Positions 43,511 to 56,352 are shown, counted from the stretch's first letter. The stretch: DNA of 64,000 nucleotides from Dactylorhiza incarnata (GCA_033032865.1 JAWHQI010000148.1:5847501-5911500); one strand, 5' to 3'. Numbers and translations: made by a program. Notes: generated by a model not told the origin, from the sequence alone.

Positions 43511-44840
43511 GGAACGCATGTGATTTCGTTGAGTTTCTGTGTTTGAATCTCGTGTCCCCTCGGGTGTACTTGGATGATTGCCAGTGACCTTCGGTGCTCC
43601 TGATCTCGAATCCCTTTTGTTTGAACCTCTTTTTACTCGTTGTGGTCTGTTAACATTTGAGTTACTCTTATGATTCATATTGATCGATGTGTACTTTGCC
43701 TTGACCCTATTTCTTAGGGTCTTCCAGTGTTTATCCTTTCGGGTAGCGTCCCGTGTTTAATTAAAATTTAAGTAATAAGAACTACTGTCTTTAGCCCTTC
43801 ACAGTAGTTGTGTTCGGGGGACAGTGGGGGTAATGTTATAGCCTTGCACGGTAGTCGTGTTTGAGTGGTTGGGTCTAGTGGTACCCCCACCTGTTTTGGG
43901 CTTTGGGTAGCGGAGGTAGTTAACCGCTCCCGTATAATTTGAGCTGATCAGTCTCTATAATTGATGAAACTAAATAAATGAACGTGTTGTTCCTCTTTTG
44001 GTATTTAGTGCGCTTGATGCTTGTTGACTCTTTGTTTAGAGCTCTCTTTCGGTAAATTTGGCTTGGGTTGGTACCCCTTATGCCTTGCTTGTTTTTCTGC
44101 TAGTTTTCTGCCACTTGTAATTCCTTGCTGAGGCGTTCTTTGTTTTATTGAATGCCTCAGGTGCAGAACCGTAGCGGCTAGTGGTGTAGCCTAAAGTTCA
44201 GAGTTTTAGTAGTTGTTCACCCCGCTGCTGCGAGGTAGTTGTTTTTAGTTACTTCTTGTGCTCAGACATACTAGTAGGTGCCAATGGGTTAGTGTCATGT
44301 TGTTGACGCCCATTGTGCCCCTTTTTATACTTATAGCTTATTTGCCAGATTATGCCACTATTTTTAGATCTTGTGTATCTTACCCTCTGGGAATGATTTA
44401 TGTTAGGTGCACTATAGTTATAAAATGGTTTTTCTTCATCCTCATTGCATTCTTTCTAACTGAAACCCTTAACTTTATAGTCGCCTAAAGATATTTTCTA
44501 CTCTTACAGTACGCCTAGTTATGTGCATATCATTTACTTCATGCTCCGTCGTTTGCATACATGTAGGGCCTTAAGTAAACTAAATCAAGTACTTTCGGCT
44601 GCAATTATATATACTTTCTCGGTGGACTAGTTGATCCACGAACTGAGAGACACAGTTCTTATCTCAAAACCCCTAATAAATGATTTCAAATGATGACTTA
44701 TCATATAATCATGTTTGATTAGTTAAGTAATAGGTTCCCGCCTGAGCGTCTACAATTGTCTCCTGTATGACGTGGCATCATGACGTGTATTTTCTCTTAC
44801 TCTGATATTCTTAAATTCGGAGAAAATGCGGGTTGTGACA

Positions 44841-45600
44841 TGCATTTAGCCGGCCATTGCTGCTTTTAATTTATTTGGGCTGCATATAGCCTTTGGTGTG
44901 TAAGGCTATATAAGGCCATGACTTTGAGATTAATAGGCAGATTATTATTGAAACTTGAAACCCTAAGAATCTCCTCTCCTCTAAACCGCCGCCCCCTCTT
45001 TTTCTCCTTCTCTTTGGTTCGACCACGAGCCATCTCTCCTCTTCTTGTCCGCCGGGCACCTCCTCTCCTCCCCCCTTCCCTCTTTCCTCCTTTCCCCATT
45101 ACACTTCCGCCACCTCTCCCCTCTCCTATATCCTTCTTACTCCGTACGTGTCACACGAACTCTCCCACCTCCTCAAGGAGTTTCGGCCAGCAATATAGAG
45201 GAGGATCCAAGGTGCAACATAGGGTTGGGAAAAATCACTCGGGCGTGGTTCGACGAAGATGGACGTGTACACCTTTTTCGGCTCATCTCCGGTGGGCTAG
45301 TGGAGGGAATGATCGATTGTTGTGGATATCTCGGATCTACAAACTCCGAGGGGGTAACGAAACTTCCTATCAAAGAGTTTTCATTTCTTAGATTTTTCTT
45401 GTGGTGGCAGAGTTTTGGCGTGGCTTTGGAAGCAATGGATTTTCGTGGTTATTTTCTTGTGGATTTGTGTTATCTTTGATATTTTCGAAACGTACGAAAA
45501 GTATTGGCGATCCTTGCTTTGTTCTTGTTGGGGAAACATCCACCATTTCTGAATCGATTTGTTTTGGTGGATTTTCTTGGGTACAACACCGCTCGATCGG
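44841..45600 (+). repeat. 3' LTR of ChrV, second part, and following unassigned DNA
   Basis: TGCAT duplicate, a TATATAAGG box at 44907-44915, then a C/T-rich leader (44960-45130) with open frames that look like by-products of composition. The LTR end is not clear. Nothing else is recognisable up to 45806. Confidence 0.5.
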
Positions 45601-45806
45601 ATCCAATATTGGTCCATTTAGCTTGATCAAATATTGGCCCATAGCCCTTAGCCGATCACTAACGACGTTGCTACCCGTACGCTGCGTTAAAATTAATAAT
45701 AAGCATATTCGAGGGCTGCGTTTAATTCGTGTTTGGGAAGAGCGGAGCGGAGAGAGTTCTTTGTCCGTAATCGCGCACGACCACCTCAATCCGGTGGCTT
45801 ACATCA

Positions 45807-47015
45807 CCTTAGCACAAAAAGATTGCCAGAGTGATTTTACTTATGAAATCTTAAATGAAATACAATTCCAGAAAATCAGAGATAATGAAAACGATTATTG
45901 TATTTCAAACATAGTTACACAAATGTTAATTTTAATACTTTGATGAAAATATAAATTAAAATATTCTTGAAGAGGAAATAAAATCAATTGAATAGAAAAT
46001 TAAAAGACATGATTTTATTTCATAATAAATTGAATACACAAATGTTTGATTTCTATAACGCTACAAATCAAGGCGAAAATATGTAAAAACACTTTTTGTT
46101 GTTTCAACGGTCCTTCTCCCAAGGACTGGTTGGCTATGGCCAATCTAACCCCAGATAAGGCCTCTAGCCACCCCCTAGATCTACCCTCGACCTAATCGCC
46201 ACGCACAAGGTGGCAAATTACCCCCTAAGCCGCACAAGGACCTAGTCGGCAACAACCGCGACGAATTTACCCACGGAATCCTTCCCGGAATCCGACGTTC
46301 TCCCCGAACGATTTCTCCACACAAATTACAAAAGGAAAAAGATAAAGATTAAAAGATAAAGATAAAGTAAGAGAGAACTCGCCAAGAAATTTTGAAGGTG
46401 AAGACGAAGGCGATCTAGATGTTGGCGTTCTTGAAGCGATCATCCTTCGTATGGAATATGCATTGTAGACCTTCTCCTTCAAAATCTTCTTTAGAACTTC
46501 ATGTTAGTCCAAGGGAGATCTCTTAATTGCTGTAGACGAGCCTCTCTCAAAAGTATCAGAATTCTGGAATCATCTATCAAATAATGAGAGGGGCTGCTCT
46601 TTAAATAGGCACGGGAGCTAACGCCTGGCGTTAATAGTTAACGCTAGCGTTAGTGATCGTGCACTGTCGTGGCTGAGATTGTGCAACCGTCGGTATCGTG
46701 GCAGATTCGTGGACTCAACGCGGGCGTTAAGAGTCAACGTTGGCGTTATCTCTGGCTTCTCGACGGACTAGTTCTCGACGACATTTCTTCTCGACGGATT
46801 CCTTCTCGACGGAAGTTAACGCGGGGCGTTAACAACTAACGCGGGGCATTAGCTCTCTTCCCAGAGAGTAGTCTCCATTCAGTATACTACTCATAGGGAT
46901 GTGTAGCTATAGTTCCTATACAACCTGCACATTATAAACACATAAAATACAAGATCAAATACAACACGGTATTTGTTATTCTCAAACCAAGATATGAGGA
47001 ACATAGGCTCCAACA
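45807..47015 (-). repeat. 3' LTR of SireD, U5 end missing
   Basis: It aligns with 59175-60366 of the other LTR, starting from CCTTAGCACAAAAAGATTGCC and ending GGCTCCAACA. TAACGCC/GGCGTTA repeats lie at 46618-46860, and TATTTAAAG reads on the minus strand near 46605. The part equivalent to 58922-59174 is absent. No gene. Confidence 0.85.
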
Positions 47016-47465
47016 ATCTCCCCCTTTTGATAATAATAAATACCTGTATGAGAAATTAATGAGATTAAGACCATTTGTGTTTATGGATAAGTGCGGTAAT
47101 AAGATATGCATGAATAACAGGTTAAAAGCATGATAGATTTGAAAGCGATAATGCATACTCTTTCTATATGAAGTCCTCCCCCTACATAAATGTTCTCTTA
47201 TAATTTACTCCCCCTAAATATCTATTTGACTAGATTTCTCAATTTCTTCTCCCCCTTTGTTATTAGCAAAAGTGGGTAGGGATGAGTGTATATCTACTAA
47301 GATTGATTAGGAACCACTTATTAAAGGATTGTTATGATCGAGCATATGATAGTGTATGCACCTCCTATATGATTACCCCCCCCCCCCCTACATAAATGCT
47401 TCTTATGAATTTCTTATGTACCCCCCTTAAATGTTAGATTTTTGTAATTTATTCTCCCCTTTTGG
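47016..47465 (-). other. array of polypurine-like tracts next to the SireD 3' LTR
   Basis: The minus strand carries AAAAGGGGGAGAT directly next to the LTR (47030-47016) and further AGGGGGAG-like tracts near 47175-47183, 47208-47215, 47249-47257, 47379-47389, 47423-47430 and 47455-47462. Repeated polypurine tracts upstream of the 3' LTR are described for Sireviruses, so I use this as lineage evidence. Confidence 0.65.
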
Positions 47466-49766
47466 TAGTATCAAAAGAAGGTTTAGGTGAGAGTGTGCAA
47501 TAAAGAGTAATATGTTCTATGTCGAGAAAAAAAATAGGATGTAATCAAAAGCTTGTTAAATACTACTTGTTGAGAAAAATATAAGCATGATAGACATATA
47601 GTAGTAAGCAACATAGCTGACATGATAAAGTAAGCATTCTATTTTAAGATACTACTTGTTGAAAAAAAAATACCACGGTGTTAAAAAATAAAATAATAGA
47701 CATGAATGGGCATAAATGGTAAACTTAGCAGAATAATATAATAAGCACTCTTAAACATAAACATCATTTTAGAAGATAAAATCATGTAAAGGATAATGAG
47801 TTTTAAATTTGAAAAATTGATGTTTGAGTTACAGATTGAAGAGTTGCTATTCCATTAAAATAACATTGCAAGCATGATTTTATACTATCAAGAAAAGATA
47901 CAAAAATTACAATGTAATAAAATTTGCATTTCAAGTAAGCATAAATATTATAGCGGTGATGCATTGTTATCTAGTGCATTTACTTAAGTTTATAGAGAAT
48001 TGAGTAGATGAGCATTAGGATCCAATTCTCATGAGTAGAAGTTTTATGAAAGATAATGATGTGTACAAAGTAGTGTTTTGATAAAGTATACAAGTGAATC
48101 AATCAAAAACACATGACATATCTAATTAAATAACACAACATTAAAATACACAAATACTATTACTTCCACAATATTTCAATGCACATGAATAAAGATTATA
48201 ACTACCAAGGTGCTCTGCACACACAATGCTTATTAAGACTTATCAGGGAGCAAAGTAGTGTTTGGGGGATCACTTTTATACATTTTAGCATTATTTTCAA
48301 ATTTTATTTGTGATCCGGTGTACTAAGAGAAGTCGTATATAAATTGTTTGCTACAAGACACTTTACAATTCTTTAGCCAAGGTGCTCAACCTCACAATGC
48401 TCATTAAGACTTATCAGGAGGGTTAGTAGTGCTTGGTAGAGTTTTCCTTGTCATTTATTATTTGCTTTTTAGTTTAGTGACTAAGGACTCTAAATTCACT
48501 TGATTTGCGAACATAGCATTTTAAACCATATTTCTCTAAAGAATAAGTGCATGAAAGACAAAGAATTGTAATAACCAATTCAATGTTGTGTAGGTAATCT
48601 ATTTATGCATTTTAATTATTTATGTTATTACACTACACAATCATGTAAGAATAAGATTGTAAACACATGTAAGTTATCAAAAATAAGTGAGTGAATGAAT
48701 CATTATCAAACATAATACATTACTCATACTTAGAGGCATGCTAAGCGTTTCTATGCATGTTTGTCTACAATCAATTTCATTGCACATAACAAGATAATTT
48801 TCAAGGCATGAAAAATACAAAACAATGTTTTTAAAGAAACTTGAAAGTTAAATTAAACAATGTATTTAATCTTTAATTGATATAATTAATCATCCTTGAC
48901 AATGGCAATGAATAACAATCAATTTTTAAATATTTTTTAATTTTTATATAAGTACAAAACAATAATCACACATAAAGAGAAAAACATATTTTTGTTCTTT
49001 GAAATTGTTTTGTAATTTTGTATTTGTTTTTAAATATTCAAATTTAAATATTTTCTGGAAAACATAGAAGTTTTTTAAGCCCTATCAGTAAATGATATTC
49101 TATGCCAAAAATAATGCATGAGAGAAAAAAATATATGTTATTTTTTTTAAAGAAAAAAAATTTTTGTTTTAAATGAAATAAAAAGATAGAAAACTTTTTA
49201 CAAACATAGAAATAAAAACACACATAACATTAAAATAATACCAGAAATTATTCAAAGCAAGAAAAAAAATTTGGAGCAAAGGAGTTAACGCCAGGCGTTA
49301 GCATCTTAACGCTGAGACAGAACACTAAATTTTAATGTTTTGAAAAACATTTTTCACAATTTATTTGTATTATAAAGAGACCTTCCTTCAGTTGAAATTT
49401 CAGAGTATATTGATTAGATTTGAAGGCTCTTTTTGCATGTTTTTGGTGATTTTTCAAATACTTGTGTTTTGTAAAATCATTAAAGCTCAAAATAATACAA
49501 TATGCAAACACAAGATGCAATATTAGAACAAAAACAAATATGCATGATTTAAGTATAAAGAGTGAGATAATATTCATACAATAAATATAATATGAGTATA
49601 CCCCAAGAATAATACACTATAACTATATGTCGACACACTATAGCACCATATTAAGTGACGGATGAGCAAGAGGAGCTGCAAACATGTCGTAGGTTGGAAT
49701 GTTAATCCCATATGCATACAAAAGACGACGCTCAACCTAGCACTCTTTCCCCCCAGTGCCACACAA
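47466..49766. other. AT-rich non-coding interior of SireD, left part
   Basis: Very AT-rich with no supported ORF. It holds a roughly 60-base duplicated segment (48208-48260 and 48380-48437, sharing CAAGGTGCTC and TTAAGACTTATCAG) and one TAACGCCAGGCGTTA unit at 49288. It ends at CACAA (49762-49766), the left target duplication of CopA3. Confidence 0.65.
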
Positions 49767-50973
49767 TGTTAAAATTTTTGAAAGACCGTTTAGGAGTAAG
49801 CAGGAGTTGTATCAACACGAGTTATAGCCAAACAACCACAATGCCAAAACAGCAACACAAGAAATCTTTATTGAAATAGAACTGCTTTACACTTCGAGGT
49901 ATACATGACGAGACATGATTCATAAGAATCACGGAGATGAGAAGAACAAACACACCAAAACTGAAACTGGCGGTCTGCCAAAGCAGAGACCGCACAGACC
50001 GCAAAAAGGCTCAGGTCGCCCGGCTTGCTCTGCTGTACTCCCAGACCGCTTGCACAGTCAGACCGTAGAAACACCTTGAGACCGCCCGAACAGAAGCAGA
50101 CAACCTGCACTGCCAGACCGCAATCCCAGACCGCACGAACTGAAGCTTTATTGAACTGAACAAAGAACTGAAGCTGTCGCCAGATCGCAACTCTGATCGC
50201 CTAACCGCTGAAGGTCGCCTGATCGCTGAGCTCGCTGCGAACAGCACAAGAACACAATAAACCAGTTCGCTGACAGACCACAGACGAACCGTTTATTCAA
50301 GCCACCGGAAATCACCAAGGAAGGAGACCGCACCCTGCTGACCGCAAACCTGTGAACACAACAACGGTTAACTCGCATCCAAGTCGAGCGACCTCAAAAT
50401 TTGAGACCGCAAGAAACAATCTGTGCTCTTGTTCTTACAATTCTTGTTAGGAATGACGGGCCCTGCACCCCTATTTATAGGCGGAGAGACAAATGTCGTC
50501 ACCGCACAAACCGGGATACAATAACCGCCCATCAGATCGCGAACGGTCTCAGAAGGCAGACCGCGCGAACACAACACTTAGACAATATTCAGTCCAAGAC
50601 CGAAGTCAGCAGCAAGCCGCGCACAAGCCGCGCGGATACAGCGACCACCCTTCCTGAGATCGCCAAGACAAGGATGAACATCTGGCCGACTTGAGCCAAG
50701 TCGCCAGAACAGCCCAAACAAGCCGCCCGGTCACTGCAGTCAACCAAGAACAGGTCGCCCAGAACAAGACCGGAAGAACTCGCAACAAGTCGCCAGAACC
50801 AACGACCAAACCAAGAAGCAAGCTGGACGATCACACCAGATCGCCCGAACAGCAAGCAGGGAGAGATCGCAAAACCAAACCGCCAGAGCACCAGCGCAGA
50901 CTGCGCGGTCTCTGCGGTCTCCAGCCTTCAGACCGGCCGGACTCCCTTCCACTTCACTTCAACAATTTCAACA
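49767..50973 (-). repeat. 3' LTR of CopA3
   Basis: Termini are TGTT...AACA. Dozens of AGACCGC/GCGGTCT motifs lie between 49975 and 50940. A TATA box reads on the minus strand at 50479-50472. To the right, minus-strand CTTCAAGGTGGAG (50986-50974) is the polypurine tract. No gene apart from the last codons of pol. Confidence 0.9.
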
Positions 50974-52470
50974 CTCCACCTTGAAGTGGGAAGTTGAAAC
51001 TAGACCGAGCAACCCCCTTAACCGTGTAAACGGTCCCTTTGCCAGCGGCTTTGTGAAGATGTCTGCGACATTGTTCGCACTCCGAACATGCTCGACCATA
51101 AGAGATCCTCCCAACACCTTTTCACGACTGAAATGGTGCTCAATCTCTATATGTTTGGTCCTCACGTGACAAACTGGATTGTTAACCAGCTTGAGAGCAC
51201 TCTCATTGTCCCCGCGTAGCAAGGTGGGACCTCGAACCTCCTGATGAACGTCCTCCACCAACCTCCTGAGCCAAATGACTTCCTGAGCTGCCAAGGCCGA
51301 AGCCTTGTATTCCGCTTCCGTGGTAGATAGAGACACCGAGTCTTGCTTCTTGCTGCACCAAGAGATAGCTGTGGGGCCCTTCATAAAGACATAACCAGAC
51401 GTTGATCTCCGATCATCCACGTCTCCCCCATAATCAGCATCCATGAAACCATGCAACTCCAAGCTTGACCCTCTCCTATATAGGAGACCCAAATCAGAGG
51501 TCGACTTTACATACTTCAAGATGCCTTTTGCTGCCAGAAGATGAGGTTTCCGTGGTTCCGCCATATACCGACTCACCTTGCCAACTGCATAAGCAATATC
51601 TGGCCTTGTTATCGTCAAGTAGATCAAACTCCCAACCAGAGCTCGGAACACCAACGGTTCAGATAAAACTCTCCCCTCATCCTTCCGAAGCTTATGATGT
51701 TGCTCCAGAGGTATAGAGCTGCTCTTCCCTTCCTCCATGCCGAATCGCTGAACAATCCGCTCCGCATAGCCAGCCTGAGAAATAAGCACTCCGCTCTTCC
51801 GCCTCTGTACCTCGAGTCCAAGGAAATGGTGGAGCTCCCCCAGATCCTTCATCTCGAATCTGATAGCAAGCTCAGCCCTGAGTCTTGCAACAGCTTCCTT
51901 CGAGTTCCCGGTGATAATCATGTCATCCACATACAACAACACAATCACCCGAAGCACCCCCTCCTTCTTGATGAACAAGCTAGAATCAGAGTCTGAAGCA
52001 AAGAATCCACAGAATAAGAGATACTCTGCAATCTTCCCGTACCACGCTCGAGGCGCTTGCTTCAACCCATACAGGGCCTTCTTCAACTTACAGACATAGT
52101 CCGGATACTCCTTCGAGATGAAGCCTTGCGGTTGGATCATGAAGATATCCTTGTTAATCTCGCCGTATAAGAAGACATTCTTCACGTCGAGTTGCCAAAT
52201 CTCCCAACCACTTGGAGCTGCCAAGGCAATAACAAATCGAACCGAAGTCATCTTTGCCACTGGACTGAATGTCTCATCATAATCTTCTCCATACTGCTGT
52301 GAGAACCCGCGAGCTACAAGGCGAGCCTTGTACCGCTCGATACTGCCGTCAGCTTTCTTCTTGAGCTTGTAGACCCATTTGCATGTCATAGGAGTGGTGC
52401 CCTTGGGCTTGGGCACGAGAGACCAGGTCTCATTCTTCTCGAGAGCTGCCATCTCTTCTTGCATAGCAAT
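50968..52470 (-). pseudogene. RT and RNase H of CopA3, open to its end
   Basis: 498 codons from about 52464 to the stop at 50968, which lies inside the LTR edge. RT: CKWVYKLKKKADGS, YKARLVARGFSQQYG, WQLDVKNVFLYGEI (catalytic Asp), LYGLKQAPRAWYG and YVDDMIIT near 51936-51913. RNase H: DADYGGDVDDRRSTSGY, SLSTTEAEYKA, TKHIEIEHHF, ADIFTKPLA. All visible catalytic acids are present. It is separated from the upstream frame by one extra A in the A run at 52473-52470 (minus strand). Confidence 0.88.
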
Positions 52471-54199
52471 TTTCCCACTCCTTCACGCCTCTGGCCTTCT
52501 CAAAGCTTGACGGCTCTCTCTCATCCAGGGGACCAGCAAAGAAACATGAAACAAAGTTCATCATGTTCCCTCCTGTGTATCGATCTGGTGGTTGAATAGT
52601 CCTCTTCGACCTCCTAAGAGGTTGCTCTTTACTAACCACCTCCTCAGCTGCTTCTTCTGTGCAAGCTCCTCTTCTAGACGAACTTGGAGCATCGCTCCCC
52701 CTGCTTCCAGAACCTGAAGCTTCCGCCTCTGAGCTAGACACAGTTGGAGCTCCTGGTGAAACAGGAAACTCCACTTGAAGATCTTCAGCAGCCTTCCCTC
52801 TTATATCAACCCTGCTCTCCGGTAGCTCAACTCCTGAACTCCCCTTGTAGGAAGTCACTTCATCGAACACCACATCCTGAGAAACAATTGACCTCCGTGT
52901 CTCAGGATCCATGCATCTCCATCCCTTCTTCCGCTCATCATACCCAACAAAGATTAGCTTCCTTGCTTTCGCATCTAGCTTTGTCCGAAGAGCATCAGGA
53001 ATATGCACATAGCAGGTTGATCCAAACACCCGAAGGTGTGCAACACTCGGCTTCTCCTTGAACATTAGTTCGTGAGGGGTCTTCATGTTGATAGGACTTA
53101 AAGGCAACCTGTTGATGACATAAGCTGCACAAGACATTCCCTCCGTCCAGAAGGACTTTGAGATACTCTTAGCATGAAGCCAACATTTGCAAGTTTCCGT
53201 CAGATGACGGATCTTCCTCTCGGCAACGACATTCTGTTGTGGAGTATGGGCACAAGTAAGCTCTCTCCTGATGCCATGCTTCCTGCAAAAACTTGAGAAC
53301 TCACCAGAGGTGAACTCCCCACCATTGTCAGTTCTAAGTTTTTTAACCCGCAGACCTAGTCGGCCTTCCACCAGCTCCTTGAACTCCACAAACTTCGCAA
53401 ATGCTTCCGACTTCTCTTTCAGAAAATACACCCAGACATATCTGGTGTAATCGTCAATCAACACCAACATGTATCTGTTGCCTCCAAGGCTTGGGGTGGC
53501 AGTCGGTCCCATCAAATCACCGTGGATGCACTCCAATAGCACTTTGCACCTTGTTTGCGATTTGTCAAATGGAAGTCGATGAGACTTACCAAACTGACAT
53601 CCTTCGCAGACATGACCGTCTCCATTGGAGGACAAGCTAGGCAAGCCATTGACAAGGCCCCTTACCGCCATAGCCTTCAATTTGTCCATGCCTACATGCC
53701 CCAACCTTTCATGCCAGATAGCCGCGCCATCATTGGTCCTCATCTTATCAACATAGGTACTTGTCGATAAAACAAACAAGTCCTTCACCCTCTTGCCGAC
53801 ATGAATAACATCTCCCTTTATCTCCGATTGAGTTTTGAGAAACTTCACTTCTATTGGGCCAAACAGAACGTGATAACCGGCATCGACCGCATTGGTCACA
53901 AAGAAGAGATTCTTCTACATACCAGGCACGTGATAAACACTCCTCAACGTGAGTGGACCCTTATCACTGCTCAGAGAGACGACTCCTTCGTGCTCTACTG
54001 GATGAATAGTATTATCAGCCGTAATGATAGCATTATTACCTGAGTAAGGCGCCAAAGAAGAGAACTTTGATCCATCCCCGGTGAGGTGATGCCCACACCC
54101 TGAATCAACAATCCAATCCTCATCATAGTTGTTGGAAGCCAAGGCCTTAACGGGCATCGTCGTTATATTAGACGCAAAGGCTCCTCCCCATCCAACTTC
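52470..54199 (-). pseudogene. protease and integrase of CopA3
   Basis: Protease triad in WIVDSGCGHHL near 54115-54090. A TAG at 53917-53915 (replacing Lys after YHVPGM) interrupts it. The integrase zinc region has HERLGHVGMDKL and CEGCQFGKS; the core has HGDLMGP, RTDNGGEF and VVAERKIRHL, so D, D and E are all present. The C-terminal part contains HLRVFGSTCYV and GWRCMDPETRR, then a serine-rich linker. This frame ends at the single-base insertion near 52470. Confidence 0.88.
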
Positions 54200-55057
54200 T
54201 TCAGACTTTGGCATCTCTTTCTCCACTGCATGTCCCGGCTGAAGATTCACCCGACAATCTTTCTTGAAGTGCCCGGTCTTGTTGCATCTAAAGCACCTCG
54301 GTCCCTCTCCTTTCATCTTCCCATCAGACTTAGAGGCGTAGCCTCTATCTTGCTGACCTGAAGTGGAGGGTACATCATGACCCGACTTCTTCTTCTCCCA
54401 TTTCTTCTTCTTCTTCCCGGAGAACATCACATCACTTTCTCCCCCGGAGATAGAAACCCCCGCCATCTGTCTTGATAAACTTTATTGCAAAGCAAGAAGG
54501 TTCTCCAGCTCCAACAACTACGGTTGATTTGCCCAACCCTGAACTGAAGTCACAAAGGCAAGATACTCCTTCCGCAACCCGCGGATAATATGCCTCTTCA
54601 GTTTTGCCTCAGAGATTGGCACATCAGGGTCCAACGCAGAAATCTCTGCTGTGAGGTTCTTCATTTTGAGAAAGAAGGTGGAAATAGAAAGATCACCTTG
54701 AGAGGCTTTCACCAACTCATTTTCAAGATATTGTAGCATCGCTACATTCTTCTTATTGAACAGTCCGTCCAAGGACGTCCAAATCTCAGCAGCAGATTTA
54801 CATCCGATGATGTGATCAAACAGCTCCGGTGAGATAGCCCTCTTGAGAGTGAACTCTGCCTTAACATTCGTCCTCCTCCAAAGTCTCACCTCTGCCATAT
54901 TATCTCCTGCTAGAAACACCTCTTGTGTGTCTTCTCCGCCAACTACCTCCCATAGATCCTCGCCAAGCAAGTAACTCTCCATACATGACTTCCAATTTTT
55001 AAAGTTAGTCGATGTAAGGAGTTCAATACCAAGACCTCTTGCGTATCCACCTTCCAT
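54200..55057 (-). pseudogene. gag of CopA3
   Basis: ATG 55057 (MEGGYARGLGIELL). UBN2-type region with WKSCMESYLLGEDL and AAEIWTSLDGLFNKK. Two stops, TAG at 54520-54518 and TAA at 54484-54482, break one otherwise continuous frame. The zinc knuckle CFRCNKTGHFKKDC near 54295-54254 keeps all four ligands. It shares its frame with protease and integrase, so gag and pol were one polyprotein. Confidence 0.88.
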
Positions 55058-55134
55058 GGCAATCTATGTGGTCTCTTCTTCACAAAGACGATGGCAACTC
55101 TAGTTGATCACTGCTTATCCACTCCAGGAACCTC

Positions 55135-55146
55135 GCTCTGATACCA
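55135..55146 (-). other. primer binding site of CopA3, perfect
   Basis: The minus strand reads TGGTATCAGAGC, abutting the LTR end with no spacer. It matches the initiator tRNA-Met complement used by plant copia elements. Confidence 0.9.
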
Positions 55147-56352
55147 TGTTAAAATTTTTGAAAGACCGTTTAGGAGTAAGCAGGAGTTATATCAACACGA
55201 GTTATAGCCAAACAACCACAATGCCAAAACAACAACACAAGAAATCTTTATTGAAACAGAACTGCTTTACACTTCGAGGTATACATGGCGAGACATGATT
55301 CATAAGAATCACGTAGATGAGAAGAACAAACACACCAAAACTAAAACTGGCGGTCTGCCAAAGTAGAGACCGCACAGGCCGCAAAAAGGCTCAGGTCGCC
55401 GGCTTGCTCTGCTGTACTCCCAGACCGCTTGCACAGTCAGACCGCAGAAACACCTTGAGACCACGCGAACAGAAGCAGACAACCTGCACTGCCAGACCGC
55501 AATCCCAGACCGCACGAACTAAAGCTTTATTGAACTGAACAAAGAACTGAAGTTGTCGCTAGACCGCAACTCTGATCGCCTAACTGCTGAAGGTCGCCTG
55601 ATCGCTGAGCTCGCTACGAACAGCACAAGAACACAATAAATCAGTTCGCTGACATACCGCAGATGAACTGTTTATTCAAGCCATCGTAAATCACCAAGGA
55701 AGGAGACTGCACCCTGCTGGCCGCAAACCTGCGAACACAACAACGGTTAACTCGCATCCAAGTCGAGCGACCTCAAAACTTGAGACCGCAAGAAACAATC
55801 CGAGCTCTTGTTCTTACAATTCTTGTTAGGAATGACGGGCCCTGCACCCCTATTTATAGGCAGAGAGATGGATGTCATCACCGCACAAACCGGGATACAT
55901 TAACCGCCCATCAGATCGCGAACGGTCTCACAAGGCAGACCCCGCGAACACAACACTTGTACAATATTCAGTCCAAGACCGAAGTCAGCAGCAAGCCACG
56001 CACAAGCCGCGCGGATACAGCGACCACCCTTCCTGAGATCGCTAAGACAAGGACGAACATCTGGCCGACTTGAGCCAAGTCGCCAGAACAGCCCAAACAA
56101 GCCGCCCGATCAATGTGGTCAACCAAGAACAGGCCTCCCAGAACAAGACCGGAAGAACTCGCAACAAGTCGCCAGAACCAATGACCAAGTCAAGAAGCAA
56201 GCTGGCCGATCACACCAGATCGCCATAACAGCAAGCAGGGAGACATCGCAAAACCAAACCGCCAGAGCACCAACGCAGACCGCGCGGTCTCTGCGATCTT
56301 CAGGCTTCAGACCGGCCGGACTCCCTTCCACTTCACTTCAACAATTTCAACA
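55147..56352 (-). repeat. 5' LTR of CopA3
   Basis: Direct repeat of 49767-50973 with the same termini and a TATA box at 55858-55851 on the minus strand. Rich in AGACCGC. No gene. Confidence 0.9.

Larger units (their letters stand above)
42074..44840 (+). repeat. solo Tekay/Del-like LTR (2767 bp) with TSD TGCAT
   Basis: It starts TGTAACGCCCC, ends GGTTGTGACA, and is flanked by TGCAT at 42069-42073 and 44841-44845. A TATATAAA box lies at 42450-42457. No primer site, polypurine tract or internal region is attached, so it is the product of LTR-LTR recombination. It holds two minisatellite regions but no gene. Confidence 0.92.
39826..45600 (+). mobile_element. ChrV: 3' part of a chromovirus, interrupted by a solo LTR
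   Basis: RNase H, integrase, chromodomain, polypurine tract (near 41829-41840) and a 3' LTR whose first part is 41841-42073 and whose remainder resumes at 44841 after the solo LTR. The left end is cut at TekB, so gag, protease and RT are missing. The right LTR end is not certain: text consistent with R-U5 (TATATAAGG box at 44907-44915, pyrimidine-rich leader) continues to about 45590. The remaining 45600-45806 is unassigned. Confidence 0.72.
49767..56352 (-). mobile_element. CopA3: nearly complete copia element nested in SireD
   Basis: LTRs of 1207 bp (49767-50973) and 1206 bp (55147-56352), a perfect primer site, gag, protease, integrase, RT and RNase H in copia order, and a polypurine tract next to the 3' LTR. 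Flanks are CACAA (49762-49766) and CGCAA (56353-56357), one mismatch. By eye the LTRs differ at about 8 of the first 245 bases, mostly transitions. Coding damage is limited to three stops and one single-base insertion. It is the best preserved element in the window. Confidence 0.92.

Noticed and set aside
44866..45943. Open frames of 130-180 codons around the ChrV LTR leader
   Set aside because: Arg/Pro/Ser-biased products of a C/T-rich leader, open on both strands; no domain.
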